Notes: generated by a model from the sequence alone, not told the origin. Positions 1-8,255 are shown, numbered from the stretch's first letter. The stretch is DNA of 64,000 nucleotides from Olsenella sp. SW781 (GCF_012027725.1 NZ_SJOU01000001.1:1-64000), one strand, 5' to 3'. Made by a program: numbers and translations.

Positions 1-6
1 GCTTCC

Positions 7-67
7 CACTATCCGCCCGATTGCAGGGAGGGGGCGGATTTCTTCGCACTATCCGCCTGATTGCAGG
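7..67. repeat. Direct repeat with terminator-like hairpin at window edge
   Basis: Two 21-nt copies (7-27 and 47-67) differ at one base and lie 40 bp apart. Between them ATCCGCCC (11-18) pairs with GGGCGGAT (32-39), followed by a short T stretch, so the left half could end transcription of a gene lying before the window. No gene is visible in the first 100 bases. Confidence 0.5.
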
Positions 68-109
68 ACCTGTCCCTCGGCCGAGGGCGGCCACGGCACG
101 CCCAGCTGC

Positions 110-115
110 TATCAT
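110..115 (+). promoter_or_regulatory. Extended -10 promoter element of the HAD/TPK gene
   Basis: TATCAT preceded by TGC, 38 bp before the start codon. The same TGC-TANNNT pattern recurs before rpmB, rpmF, leuS and other genes in this window. No good -35 box is seen. Confidence 0.4.
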
Positions 116-153
116 GTGCGCTTGGTGACCCAACGGGAGGCAATGGGGGAGCA

Positions 154-1512
154 ATGGAGATTACGGGCGCGATCTTTGACTGCGACGGGACGCTCGTCGA
201 CTCGATGGGCATGTGGTCTCACGCGTTCGCGTGGCTCTGCGAGCGCTATGGCGTCGAGGGCGTGCCCATGGAGCGCGTGGAGTCCATCTCGCTGCGCGAC
301 GGCTGCGCCCTGCTGCACGACGAGTACGGCGCGGGGTCCTCGGTCGACGAGGTCTACGAGGACATGTGCGCCCACGTGCGCGACGCCTACGAGCACGAGG
401 TCCCGCTCATGCCGGGCGCCCGGGAGTTCCTCGAAGAGCTCGCCGCGGCGGGGGTGCCGATGATACTCGCCTCCTCGACCCCGGTCCGGGAGCTGCGCTG
501 CGCGCTCGCGGCCAACGACCTCGCCGGCTACTTCGTCGACGTGGTGAGCACGGAGGACGTGGGCGGGCGCGACAAGGAGTTCCCCGACGTCTACCTCGAG
601 GCGGCGCGGCGCCTGGGCACGCCGCGCTCGTCCACCTGGGTCTTCGAGGACGCCCCCTTCGGGGTGCGGACCGCCCGGCGCGCGGGCTTTCCCGTCGTCG
701 GCCTCATGAACGACCACGACGGCCGGCGCGAGGAGGACGTCCGACCGTGGTGCGACGTCTTCGTCCACGGCTACGCCGAGCTCTCGCTCGCCCTCCTGCG
801 CGACTACGAGCGGCCCGCCAGGGCCGCGGGGGAGCCGCTCCGCGCGCTCGTGGTCGCAGGCTCCCCGGAGCCGAGCGCGCCCGGCCTCGTCTCCCTGCTC
901 GCCGAGGGCGCCGACTACGTCGTCTGCGCGGACGGCGGCGCGGACGTCTGCCGCGCGGCGGGCGTCGTGCCCGACGTCCTCTGCGGGGACGGAGACTCCG
1001 CGAGCGCCGCCGCGGCGGCCTGGGCCGCCTCCGCAGCCCGCACGCGCGTGACGTTTCCCTCAGAGAAGTACGCGACCGACCTCGCCCTCGCGATCGACTG
1101 CGCGCGGCACGAGGCGTCCCGTCGCGAGGCACCGCTCGCCCTCACCGTCACCTGCGCGTCGGGCGGCCGCCCGGACCATGCGCTCGCGGTGGTGGGCCAG
1201 CTCGCCGGCTCCGGCGCGGCGTCCGCGCGCATCGTCGAGGACGGATACGAGATGCGCATCGTCTCCGAGAAGGGCGAGCGCGCGTGGCGGCTCGGCCCGG
1301 ACGCCGTGGGGCGCACCTTCTCCGCCGTCGCCGTGGCGCCGGGGACGCGCATCGACGAGCGCGGCATGCGCTGGGAGCTCGAGGACAGGCCGATGGGCCT
1401 CCTCGACGACCTCGGGATCTCCAACGTGGTCTCTAGCCCGGAGGCCGAGGTCGTCTGTCGCGCGGGCGCCGTGGCGGCGTTCCTGCTGGGCGCAACAAAA
1501 AAGCCACAATAA
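154..1512 (+). CDS. HAD hydrolase fused to thiamine pyrophosphokinase
   Basis: A 452-residue two-domain protein. Residues 1 to about 220 are a HAD phosphatase of the beta-phosphoglucomutase type: motif I DCDGT at 9-13, motif II SST near 108, and the acidic motif FEDAPFGV near 166. From about residue 230 the sequence is a thiamine pyrophosphokinase: CADGGAD and CGDGDS motifs, then the C-terminal domain ending in the typical GISN stretch. The second domain should make thiamine diphosphate from thiamine and ATP. The HAD half may dephosphorylate a thiamine phosphate or an unrelated sugar phosphate; that is inference. The ATG at 154 is chosen because GGGAGG and GGGGGA lie just upstream; the frame is open further 5' but without family similarity. 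Confidence 0.85.
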   Translation: MEITGAIFDCDGTLVDSMGMWSHAFAWLCERYGVEGVPMERVESISLRDGCALLHDEYGAGSSVDEVYEDMCAHVRDAYEHEVPLMPGAREFLEELAAAGVPMILASSTPVRELRCALAANDLAGYFVDVVSTEDVGGRDKEFPDVYLEAARRLGTPRSSTWVFEDAPFGVRTARRAGFPVVGLMNDHDGRREEDVRPWCDVFVHGYAELSLALLRDYERPARAAGEPLRALVVAGSPEPSAPGLVSLLAEGADYVVCADGGADVCRAAGVVPDVLCGDGDSASAAAAAWAASAARTRVTFPSEKYATDLALAIDCARHEASRREAPLALTVTCASGGRPDHALAVVGQLAGSGAASARIVEDGYEMRIVSEKGERAWRLGPDAVGRTFSAVAVAPGTRIDERGMRWELEDRPMGLLDDLGISNVVSSPEAEVVCRAGAVAAFLLGATKKPQ

Positions 1513-1526
1513 GTTGGGGTTTCTTG

Positions 1527-1554
1527 TTGCAGCCGCCACCGCATGTGCTATATT
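1527..1554 (+). promoter_or_regulatory. rpmB promoter
   Basis: TTGCAG (1527-1532), a 16-bp spacer and TATATT (1549-1554), the latter with an upstream TGTGC giving an extended -10. It lies 60 bp before rpmB. Confidence 0.6.
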
Positions 1555-1613
1555 CGTACGGCTATGAAAGATGCGGGCGCGAGAGAGCGCCGCGCCCCCG
1601 AGGAGGTACGAGC

Positions 1614-1802
1614 ATGTCCAAGGTCTGTGAGTTCTGCGGCAAGCACGCCGTTGCCGGTCATTCCATCAGCCACTCCCACCGTGTGGTGAACCGCACGTTC
1701 AAGCCGAACATCCAGCGCGTCACCGTCGTCGTGGACGGCCACCGTCGCAAGGCCAACGTCTGCTCTCGTTGCCTCAAGTCCGGCAAGATCGCCCGCAGCT
1801 AG
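1614..1802 (+). CDS. rpmB: 50S ribosomal protein L28
   Basis: A 62-residue protein of normal L28 length and sequence. It has the zinc-binding type: CEFC near the N-terminus and CSRC near the C-terminus, with the HSISHSHR segment and the NIQRV core between. It is a structural part of the large ribosomal subunit. The ATG follows GAGGAGG by 7 bases. It stands alone with its own promoter and terminator. Confidence 0.97.
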   Translation: MSKVCEFCGKHAVAGHSISHSHRVVNRTFKPNIQRVTVVVDGHRRKANVCSRCLKSGKIARS

Positions 1803-1828
1803 TTCGCTGCCACATCGAGCATCGCAAG

Positions 1829-1856
1829 GGGAGGTCGCCTCGGCGGCCTCCCTTTT
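1829..1856 (+). terminator. rpmB rho-independent terminator
   Basis: An 11-bp GC stem (1829-1839 with 1842-1852, one G-T pair) followed by TTTT, 26 bp after the rpmB stop. Confidence 0.8.
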
Positions 1857-1893
1857 CGCGTCCGCGGGAGGGGGCTCGCGGCGGCCGCGGCCC

Positions 1894-2056
1894 CGTTGCG
1901 GGATCCGGGCTCGTGGCAGTCCCGGGCGAGCGGGCGTTGCGCGGGTGGGGGTCGTGGCAGCCCGCACTTCTCGCCATCTGCGGCTCTTCTCGACGCCGTT
2001 GCGAAAAGGGGGCCTGTGGCAGCGCCGTTTCTGCCACAGGCCCCATCCGCGCAACG
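1894..2056. repeat. 26-nt repeat family G, locus 1 (four copies)
   Basis: The rpmB to M20 gap (1803-2131) holds four 26-nt units at 1894, 1935, 1997 (plus) and 2031 (minus). Each reads CGTTGC, 13 variable bases rich in G, then GTGGCAG. The last two face each other and form a perfect 14-bp hairpin. Start-to-start spacings are 41, 62 and 34 bp, the same values as at 58958-59167. No ORF of interest is seen in the gap. Confidence 0.8.
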
Positions 2057-2131
2057 CGCCCGTCCGCGCCGCTGCCGTAACCCCGCTTTCCGCAGCGGGC
2101 CCGCCGACGCCGGCGTCCGCCGCCGCCCGCG

Positions 2132-3283
2132 CTACGCCATCCGCAGCAGCCTCCGGTACGTCTCCACCCCCGCGAGCAGCACCCGCTCGTCGAAGTCGAA
2201 CCGGTCGGCGTGGAGCGCGATCCCCGTCCCCGTGCCCAGCAGAAGGAATGCGCCGGGCAGGCACCGCTGGTAGAACGCGAAGTCCTCGGCTATGAGCAGC
2301 GGCTCCTCGACGCGCCCCATCTCCGGCAGCGCGCGCTCAACCAGCGAGAAGAGCTCGGCGTCGTTGTCCACGGGCGGGTAGCCCTCGGAGAACGTCACGT
2401 CGACCGTGCAGCCCTCGGTCCTGGCCGCCCCCTCGGCGAGCGTGCGCAGCGCCCCCCGCGCCCGGTCGAACATCTCGTCCGAGAACACGCGCAGGCTCCC
2501 CTCGGCCCGCGCCTCGCCGGCGATCGCGTTTCTCACCGTCCCGGCCTCGAGCCGGCCGAAGCGCAGCAGGCACGGCTCGCCCTTCTCGCGCGAGAGCCGC
2601 CCGCACATGGCCTCGGCCGACGGCACGAAGCGCGCCGCCGCTGCCAGCGCGTCCGCGCCCTCCTGCCAGCGGGCGATGTGGCTCGAGCGCCCGTGGAAGC
2701 TCACCGTGGTCTCGCTCGAGCGCGCGAGGAGCGGCCCCGGCCGGGAGGCGAGCGCCCCCGCGGGCAGGTCGGGCCAGAGGTGGAAGCCGAAGATCCGCGT
2801 GGCGCCCACGCGCCCGAAGACGCCGCTCTCGCAGACGACCCGCGCGCCGCCCGTGGTCTCCTCGGCGGGCTGGAACACGAGGAGCACGTTCCTCGGCAGG
2901 TCCTCGGCGCGCGTCCCCGACTCGCGGCCGGCCATCACGCGGTCGACCCACGTCGCGGCGCCGAGCGCCATCGCCATGTGGCCGTCGTGCCCGCAGGCGT
3001 GCATGCGCCCGGGACGCTCGCTCGCGTACGGGGCGCCCGTCGCCTCCGCCACGGGCAGGGCGTCCATGTCCGCGCGCAGGGCCACCGTCTCGGGCCGGCC
3101 GAGGTCGAAGTACGCGCAGAGCGCGCCCGCGCACGGCTCCCACACCTCGCAGGAGAGACCGTCGAGCACGCCGCGCACGTAGGCCGTGGTCTCGGGCAGC
3201 TCGAAGTCGAGCTCGGGAATGCGGTGCAGGTCGCGCCGCCAGCGCGTGAGGGCGGCGAGCTCCGGGTTCTTCTCGTCAGGCAT
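2132..3283 (-). CDS. M20D amidohydrolase, probable N-acetyl-diaminopimelate deacetylase
   Basis: A 383-residue metal-dependent amidohydrolase of the hippurate/IAA-amino-acid hydrolase type. The N-terminus has the family signature RRDLHRIPELDFELPET. LRADMDALP lies near residue 72, the metal-binding HACGHDGHMA near 94, PAEETTGGA near 137, and IAEDFAFY near the C-terminus. GGAGG precedes the ATG. Members of this family include N-acetyl-L,L-DAP deacetylase. The neighbouring lysA-dapA-dapB-dapH genes, especially the N-acetyltransferase dapH, make that the most likely role. A general amino-acid amidase is the alternative. It is divergent from lysA across a gap holding the lysine riboswitch. Confidence 0.8.
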   Translation of the reverse strand: MPDEKNPELAALTRWRRDLHRIPELDFELPETTAYVRGVLDGLSCEVWEPCAGALCAYFDLGRPETVALRADMDALPVAEATGAPYASERPGRMHACGHDGHMAMALGAATWVDRVMAGRESGTRAEDLPRNVLLVFQPAEETTGGARVVCESGVFGRVGATRIFGFHLWPDLPAGALASRPGPLLARSSETTVSFHGRSSHIARWQEGADALAAAARFVPSAEAMCGRLSREKGEPCLLRFGRLEAGTVRNAIAGEARAEGSLRVFSDEMFDRARGALRTLAEGAARTEGCTVDVTFSEGYPPVDNDAELFSLVERALPEMGRVEEPLLIAEDFAFYQRCLPGAFLLLGTGTGIALHADRFDFDERVLLAGVETYRRLLRMA

Positions 3284-3350
3284 GGGTCCTCCAATCGTTA
3301 CGAGAGTATATCAGCCGCACATTTCCGGGCGCGCCCGGGCGGGCTCGTGC

Positions 3351-3525
3351 TAGAGTGACCTCACTCGATAGAGGCGCGGGCGAGAAGATCCGCGGGGCAG
3401 CCGGCAGGCGTCACGACCCCGCGGGGAGGCGAGCCCGCCGAACTCGGCGCCCGGGCGCGGGCGCGGGGTGGGCCTGCGGGAAAGACCCGCAGGACTGTCT
3501 GCATGAAACCTGCAGGAGCGCTATC
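3351..3525 (+). promoter_or_regulatory. Lysine riboswitch (L box) before lysA, with -10 element
   Basis: Starts with GATAGAGGCGCG (3367-3378) and ends with GGAGCGCTATC (3515-3525), so GATAG pairs with CTATC as helix P1. Inside are GGGGAGGCGAGCCCGCCGAA (3422-3441) and ACTGTC (3494-3499), matching conserved blocks of the Bacillus lysC leader. The ribosome-binding site AAGGGAG comes directly after P1 and there is no T-tract terminator, so lysine binding probably blocks translation. An extended -10 (TGC-TAGAGT, 3348-3356) sits just upstream. Confidence 0.85.
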
Positions 3526-3537
3526 AAGGGAGCTTGC

Positions 3538-4860
3538 ATGACGTGCGTGAAGCAGCCTTTTGTGACCACCGACCAGCTCGTCGACATCGCCGAGCGGTAC
3601 CCCACCCCCTTCCACCTGTACGACGAGGCCGGCATCCGCCGCAACGCGGAGGCGGTGCTCGACGCCTTCTCGTGGAACCCGGGCTTCAGGGAGTACTTCG
3701 CCGTCAAGGCCAACCCCAACCCCGCGCTCATCAAGATCTTGCTGGAGTACGGCTGCGGCTGCGACTGCTCCAGCTACACGGAGCTCCTCATCGCGCGGGC
3801 GCTCGGCGTGCCGGGCGAGAAGATTATGTTCTCGTCCAACGACACGCCGGCCGAGGACTTCCGCCTCGCGCGCGAGCTCGGCGCCATCGTGAACTTCGAC
3901 GACATCTCGCACATCCCGTTCTTCGAGGAGGAGGCGGGGCCCGTTGGCCCGGTCGCGAGCTGCCGCTTCAACCCCGGCGGACTCTTCCGCCTGGCCAACG
4001 GCATCATGGACAACCCGGGCGACTCCAAGTACGGCATGACCGAGGAGCAGCTCTTCGAGGCGTACCGCATGCTCGTCGAGCGCGGCTGCACCACGCTGGG
4101 GCTGCACGCGTTTCTCGCCAGCAACACGCACGGCAACGACTACTATCCCGCGCTCGCGCGCATCCTCTTTGGGCTGGCGGTCCGCCTGCGCGATGAGACC
4201 GGCGCGCACGTCGGGTTTGTCAACCTCTCCGGCGGCGTGGGGATCCCGTACCGGCCTGAGGAGGAGCCCTGCGACATCCGCGCCATCGGCGAGGGCGTGC
4301 GGCGCGCCTTCGAGGAGGTCCTCGTGCCCGCCGGCATGGGCGACGTGGCCATCTTCGCCGAGATGGGCCGCTTCATGATGGGGCCGTACGGCTGCCTGGT
4401 CACGCGCGCCATCCACGAGAAGAACATCTACAAGGACTACCTCGGCGTGGACGCGAGCGCCGTGGACCTCATCCGTCCCGCCATGTACGGCGCCTACCAC
4501 CACATCACCGTGATGGGGCAGGCGGGCGGCCCGGACAAGTGCGCGTGGCCGGCCACGCGCACCTACGACGTCACGGGCAGCCTCTGCGAGAACAACGACA
4601 AGTTCGCCGTGGACCGGGAGCTCCCCGAGGTCGAGCGCGGCGACCTGCTCGTCATTCACGACACCGGGGCCCATGGCTACTCGATGGGCTACAACTACAA
4701 CGGCCGGCTTCGGTCCGCGGAGGTTCTGCTGCGCGAGGATGGCTCCACCGAGCTCATCCGCCGCGCCGAGAAGCCCTCCGACTACTTCGCCACGCTGGCG
4801 TGCAACGGGGCCGTGCAAAGGGGACAGTCACTTTTGCACGCGAACACCGTGCAAAAGTGA
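3538..4860 (+). CDS. lysA: Diaminopimelate decarboxylase
   Basis: 440 residues, fold-type III PLP decarboxylase, making L-lysine from meso-DAP. The PLP lysine is in FAVKANPNP near residue 60. GSLCENNDKFA and DTGAHGYSMGYNYNGR near the C-terminus are the active-site and dimer motifs. The ATG at 3538 is set by AAGGGAG and by the riboswitch ending at 3525; the frame is open upstream but that sequence is the riboswitch. The last residues, after about CNGA, are read from a palindromic repeat (4813-4875), which also supplies the stop codon, so the native C-terminus has been replaced or extended. dapA follows 58 bp later. Confidence 0.93.
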   Translation: MTCVKQPFVTTDQLVDIAERYPTPFHLYDEAGIRRNAEAVLDAFSWNPGFREYFAVKANPNPALIKILLEYGCGCDCSSYTELLIARALGVPGEKIMFSSNDTPAEDFRLARELGAIVNFDDISHIPFFEEEAGPVGPVASCRFNPGGLFRLANGIMDNPGDSKYGMTEEQLFEAYRMLVERGCTTLGLHAFLASNTHGNDYYPALARILFGLAVRLRDETGAHVGFVNLSGGVGIPYRPEEEPCDIRAIGEGVRRAFEEVLVPAGMGDVAIFAEMGRFMMGPYGCLVTRAIHEKNIYKDYLGVDASAVDLIRPAMYGAYHHITVMGQAGGPDKCAWPATRTYDVTGSLCENNDKFAVDRELPEVERGDLLVIHDTGAHGYSMGYNYNGRLRSAEVLLREDGSTELIRRAEKPSDYFATLACNGAVQRGQSLLHANTVQK

Positions 4861-4875
4861 CTGTCCCCTTTGCAC
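4813..4875. repeat. GGGACA-type palindrome (family H), copy in the lysA 3' end
   Basis: Perfect 27-bp inverted arms, 4813-4839 and 4849-4875, around a 9-nt loop. Each arm is itself nearly palindromic: GTGCAAA ... TTTTGCAC around GGGGACAGTCA. It overlaps the lysA stop (4858-4860) and separates lysA from dapA. Related copies lie at 15199, 23498, 32813, 38648 and 52716. Confidence 0.85.
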
Positions 4876-4918
4876 GATCGCACGCCCTCCGCACACGACA
4901 CGAGAGAGAGGTACCACC

Positions 4919-5809
4919 ATGGACATGACCAACCTGACTGGATCGATCGTCGCGCTGGTGACGCCGTTCGCCGAGGACGGCTCCGTCGACTACCCCGCGC
5001 TCGAGCGCCTCGTGGACTTCCACCTGGCAAACGGCACGGACGGCATTCTCGTGCTCGGCACCACCGGCGAGTCCTCCACGATGACCGACGAGGAGGACCT
5101 CGAGGTCGCGCGCTGCGTGGTGGAGCGCGTTGGCGGTCGCATCCCCGTGATCGGCGGCGCGGGCTCCAACGCGACCTTCGAGTCCGAGCGCAAGGCCGCC
5201 GGCCTCGTCAGGATCGGCGTGGACGGGCTGCTCCTCATCACGCCGTACTACAACAAGTCCAACGAGGAGGGCATCTACCGCCACTTCACCGCCGTCCTCG
5301 ACAAGGTGGACGTGCCGTGCATCCTCTACAACATCCCCGGCCGCACCGGCTGCTCCATCAGCGAGAAGAACCTCGCCCGCCTGGCGCAGCACCCCAACGC
5401 GTGGGGCATCAAGGAGGCCTCGGGCTCCATCGGCTACGCGACCATGGCCGCCCAGTACCTCTCCGACGACTTCCGCATGTTCTCCGGCAACGACGACATC
5501 GTGGTGCCGCTCATGAGCCTCGGCGCAAAGGGCGTCATCTCCGTGTGGGCCGACGTCGCGCCCGCCACGGTGCACCAGATGTGCGCGGACTTCCTCGCCG
5601 GCGACGTCGAGTCCGCGCGTCGCACGCAGCTCGAGAACCTCGAGCTCATCCACGCCCTCTTCTGCGAGGTCAACCCAATCCCGGTCAAGTGCGCCCTGGC
5701 CGAGATGGGCATGATCGGCGAGCACTACCGCCAGCCGCTCTGGACGATTTCCGACGCCGGCCGCGAGCGCCTCGTCGCCGCGATGAGGGGGGTCGGTCTC
5801 CTTGGCTAG
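4919..5809 (+). CDS. dapA: 4-hydroxy-tetrahydrodipicolinate synthase
   Basis: 296 residues, the usual DapA length. It condenses pyruvate with aspartate semialdehyde. Visible family features are GTTGESST (47-54), the catalytic Tyr137 in YNIPGRTG and the Schiff-base Lys165 in GIKEASGS. GAGAGAGAGG precedes the ATG; the longer open frame upstream runs through the end of lysA and the repeat and is not used. The stop overlaps the dapB start by 8 bp, so the two are translationally coupled. Confidence 0.97.
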   Translation: MDMTNLTGSIVALVTPFAEDGSVDYPALERLVDFHLANGTDGILVLGTTGESSTMTDEEDLEVARCVVERVGGRIPVIGGAGSNATFESERKAAGLVRIGVDGLLLITPYYNKSNEEGIYRHFTAVLDKVDVPCILYNIPGRTGCSISEKNLARLAQHPNAWGIKEASGSIGYATMAAQYLSDDFRMFSGNDDIVVPLMSLGAKGVISVWADVAPATVHQMCADFLAGDVESARRTQLENLELIHALFCEVNPIPVKCALAEMGMIGEHYRQPLWTISDAGRERLVAAMRGVGLLG

Positions 5810-6521
5810 CGCGATCGTCATCGGCGGAAACGGCCGCATGGGCCGCCTCGTGTGCGAGGAGCTTCTCGCCCGCGGCTTCGAGCTTCTCGGCTCCTACGAC
5901 GTGGACAACATCGACGAGCTTGACGGGGCCGCGCCGGCGGCGGACGTTGCCGTGGACTTCTCCGCGCCCGCATCGCTGCCGCACGCGCTGGCGTACGCGC
6001 GCCGCACGGGCGCGGCGGTGGTCTCCGGCACCACGGGCCTCTCGGAGGAGCAGCTCGGCGAGCTCCGCGCGCTCGGCGAGACGAACCGCGTGATCTGGGC
6101 GTCCAACTACTCCCTCGGCGTCGCGGCCCTGCGCCGTGCCACGGCGATGGTGGCCCGCACGCTCGCGGGCTGGGACGTGGAGATCGTGGAGACGCACCAC
6201 AACCAGAAGGTGGACGCGCCCTCCGGCACCGCAAAGGCGCTGCTCGCGGCCATCGACCCAGAGGGGGAGCGCCGCGTGGTGAACGGGCGAACCGGCCAGG
6301 TGGGCGCGCGCGTCCCCGGCGAGATCGGCATGCACGCCATCCGCGGCGGCACCGTCGCCGGCACGCACGAGGTGCACTTCTTCGGCACCGACGAGGAGGT
6401 CTGCCTCACGCACCGCGCCACGAGCCGGCAGATCTTCGTCACCGGCGCCGTCGCCGCCGCGGCGCGCCTGCTCGAGCGGCCCGCGGGGTTCTACGACTTC
6501 GACGAGCTGATGTTTGGCTGA
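5802..6521 (+). CDS. dapB: 4-hydroxy-tetrahydrodipicolinate reductase
   Basis: 239 residues. It makes tetrahydrodipicolinate with NAD(P)H. The N-terminal Rossmann motif is GGNGRMG (8-14) and the active site is THHNQKVDAPSGTA, with His132 and Lys136. It starts with TTG at 5802 inside dapA, with AGGGGGG upstream. The protein is at the short end for DapB but complete. A hairpin terminator follows directly. Confidence 0.95.
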   Translation: MASAIVIGGNGRMGRLVCEELLARGFELLGSYDVDNIDELDGAAPAADVAVDFSAPASLPHALAYARRTGAAVVSGTTGLSEEQLGELRALGETNRVIWASNYSLGVAALRRATAMVARTLAGWDVEIVETHHNQKVDAPSGTAKALLAAIDPEGERRVVNGRTGQVGARVPGEIGMHAIRGGTVAGTHEVHFFGTDEEVCLTHRATSRQIFVTGAVAAAARLLERPAGFYDFDELMFG

Positions 6522-6525
6522 CGCA

Positions 6526-6555
6526 CGTCCTTCTCGCCCCATGGCGAGAAGGACG
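6526..6555 (+). terminator. dapB terminator built from an inverted CTTCTCG pair
   Basis: A perfect 13-bp stem, 6526-6538 with 6543-6555, loop CCAT. Each arm contains one copy of the 10-mer GTCCTTCTCG (or its complement) described in the findings. There is no T tract, so it may act as a processing or weak termination hairpin. Confidence 0.65.
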
Positions 6556-6596
6556 GCGCGGCCGTCGGGGCGTCGCCGCCGATCCTGCGGCGGCGG

Positions 6597-7162
6597 CACT
6601 CAGTTCCGCATCTGCGTACGGGGCCGTGCGCAGTTCCGGAACTGAGTGACGGGCCTCGACTCAAATCCGGATTTGAGTCGTCTTCTGGCTCGGAACGGAC
6701 GCGCAATACGCGATGTGACGTGGCCGGGGAGCCCAGGCCGGCGCTCAGTTCCGGATTTGAGCGACGGCCCGCACTCAGTTCCTGATCTGAGCAACGGCCC
6801 GCACTCAGTTCTGGATTTGAGCGCCGGGCCGCGGGGCATCGCGGGCGGCGCGCGACCTCGACCTGCGCGAACGTGGCCGGCCGGGGGCGGACGTCCCGGG
6901 CGCCGGCGGGCAGGGCCCGTCGCGCCGCTCAGTTCCGGATTTGCGTGCCGACCCGTGCTCAGTTCCGGAAATGAGTGCCGGCCCGCACTCAAATCCGGAA
7001 GTGAGCGCCGAGCCGGGCTGGGCTAGGCGGCGCGTCGGTCATCGACGTGCCGGCACCTGTGGGAACGTCGGAGCCGCGCGAGCCGCGGGGCAAGTGGCCG
7101 CGAGGCGCCGCTCAGTTCCGGATTTGCGTGCCGACCCGTGCTCAGTTCCGGAGCTGAGCGCC
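6597..7162. repeat. 30-bp-periodic palindrome array A1 (11 units)
   Basis: Most of the dapB-dapH gap. Units are imperfect palindromes of the form CTCAG-TTCCGGAA-CTGAG. Using the CTCA or equivalent position, units start at 6599, 6629, 6660; 6744, 6774, 6804; 6928, 6958, 6988; 7111, 7141, that is three triplets and a pair with 30-bp spacing. Some are perfect, such as 6657-6680. Positions 6922-6969 and 7105-7152 are an exact 48-nt duplication. Confidence 0.85.
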
Positions 7163-7252
7163 CGACCGAGGCACGCCCCGGTCAGGCGCCGGGGCGGCTA
7201 CCATGGAGGAGACAGGACGAGACGCGGCGGGGGCCGCCGGGGAGGGGAACAC

Positions 7253-7954
7253 ATGGACGCTCAGGAGATCATCGACTTCATCGCGACGGCGCCTAAGAAG
7301 ACGCCCGTCAAGCTGTACGTGCGCGAGAAGGGCGGGGCGCGCCTGGACTGGGGCGACGCCCACGTCTACGGCGGGCCCGAGGGCCGCGTCGTCTTCGGCG
7401 AGTGGGCCGACCTCGAGCCCGTCCTTCTCGCCAACGCGGACGCCGTCGAGTACGCGGACGTGGAGGCGGACCGGCGCAACTCCGCGGTGCCGCTCCTCGA
7501 CCTCAAGGGCGTGAACGCGCGCATCGAGCCGGGCGCCATCATCCGCGACCGCGTGGAGATCGGCGACAACGCCGTCATCATGATGGGCGCCGTCATCAAC
7601 ATCGGCGCCGTCGTCGGCGAGGGCACCATGATCGACATGGGTGCCGTGCTCGGTGGCCGCGCCATCGTGGGCCGAAACTGCCACGTGGGCGCCGGCACCG
7701 TGCTCGCCGGAGTCGTGGAGCCCGCGAGCGCCACGCCCGTCGTCGTTGAGGACGGCGTCATGATCGGCGCCAACGCGGTGGTCCTCGAGGGCGTGCGCGT
7801 GGGCGCGGGCGCCGTCGTGGCGGCGGGCGCCGTCTGCGTGGAGGACGTCCCCGCCGGCGCCGTCGTTGCCGGCGTGCCGGCGCGCGTCATCAAGATGCGC
7901 GACGAGCGGACGGACGGCAAGACGGCCCTCGTCGAGGAGCTCCGCCGGCTGTAG
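7253..7954 (+). CDS. dapH: Tetrahydrodipicolinate N-acetyltransferase
   Basis: 233 residues. The N-terminal domain is [20 protein letters not shown], then a left-handed beta helix with hexapeptide repeats from about residue 85, including [20 protein letters not shown] and the CoA-binding stretch GAGTVLAG. It acetylates tetrahydrodipicolinate, starting the acetylase branch of DAP synthesis. The ATG at 7253 follows GGGGAGGGG; the open frame before it is repeat array. A TACCAT -10-like box at 7199-7204 suggests its own promoter. The M20 amidohydrolase at 2132 is the likely deacetylase partner. Confidence 0.93.
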   Translation: MDAQEIIDFIATAPKKTPVKLYVREKGGARLDWGDAHVYGGPEGRVVFGEWADLEPVLLANADAVEYADVEADRRNSAVPLLDLKGVNARIEPGAIIRDRVEIGDNAVIMMGAVINIGAVVGEGTMIDMGAVLGGRAIVGRNCHVGAGTVLAGVVEPASATPVVVEDGVMIGANAVVLEGVRVGAGAVVAAGAVCVEDVPAGAVVAGVPARVIKMRDERTDGKTALVEELRRL

Positions 7955-7985
7955 CTCGGAGCTCGTTGACCGCACGGAACGATGC

Positions 7986-8150
7986 GTCGCCAGACCCCCG
8001 CACGGCCGCCCCGCGGGGGCGAGGCGACATTTCCGCGGAGAAAAACGTCGCCTCGGCCCCGCACGCCCGCCGCGCGGGGGTCCCGCGACACCCTCGGAGG
8101 GGAAACCGTCGCCAGACCCCCGCACGCCCGCCGCGCGGGGGCGAGGCGAC
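7986..8150. repeat. 61-bp-periodic 43-nt palindromic repeat (family D, three units)
   Basis: The dapH to asp23 gap (7955-8255) holds three 43-nt units at 7986, 8047 and 8108. Each begins GTCGCC and ends with a GCGAC-type inverse, with GCACGCCCGCCGCGCGGGGG in the middle. The period is exactly 61 bp with 18-nt spacers. Unit 3 is nearly identical to unit 1; unit 2 has changes in both arms. Confidence 0.8.
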
Positions 8151-8201
8151 GGATTCCGGTCGGCGCCCGCCGCCCCGCCGCCGCGTTCTTCTCGCCCGCG
8201 C

Positions 8202-8207
8202 TATAAT
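8202..8207 (+). promoter_or_regulatory. -10 box before the asp23-fakA operon
   Basis: A perfect TATAAT, 49 bp before the Asp23-family start. No clear -35 hexamer is found 17 bp upstream. Confidence 0.45.
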
Positions 8208-8255
8208 CAGATGGATTCCGATAAGGAGCACTTCCTGCCAGCGAGAGGAGACCGC

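Noticed and set aside
7986-8150. CRISPR array
   Set aside because: Only three units, 18-nt spacers, units themselves long GC palindromes, and no cas genes anywhere in the window. The 30-bp arrays were rejected as CRISPR for the same reason: gaps between units are only a few bases.
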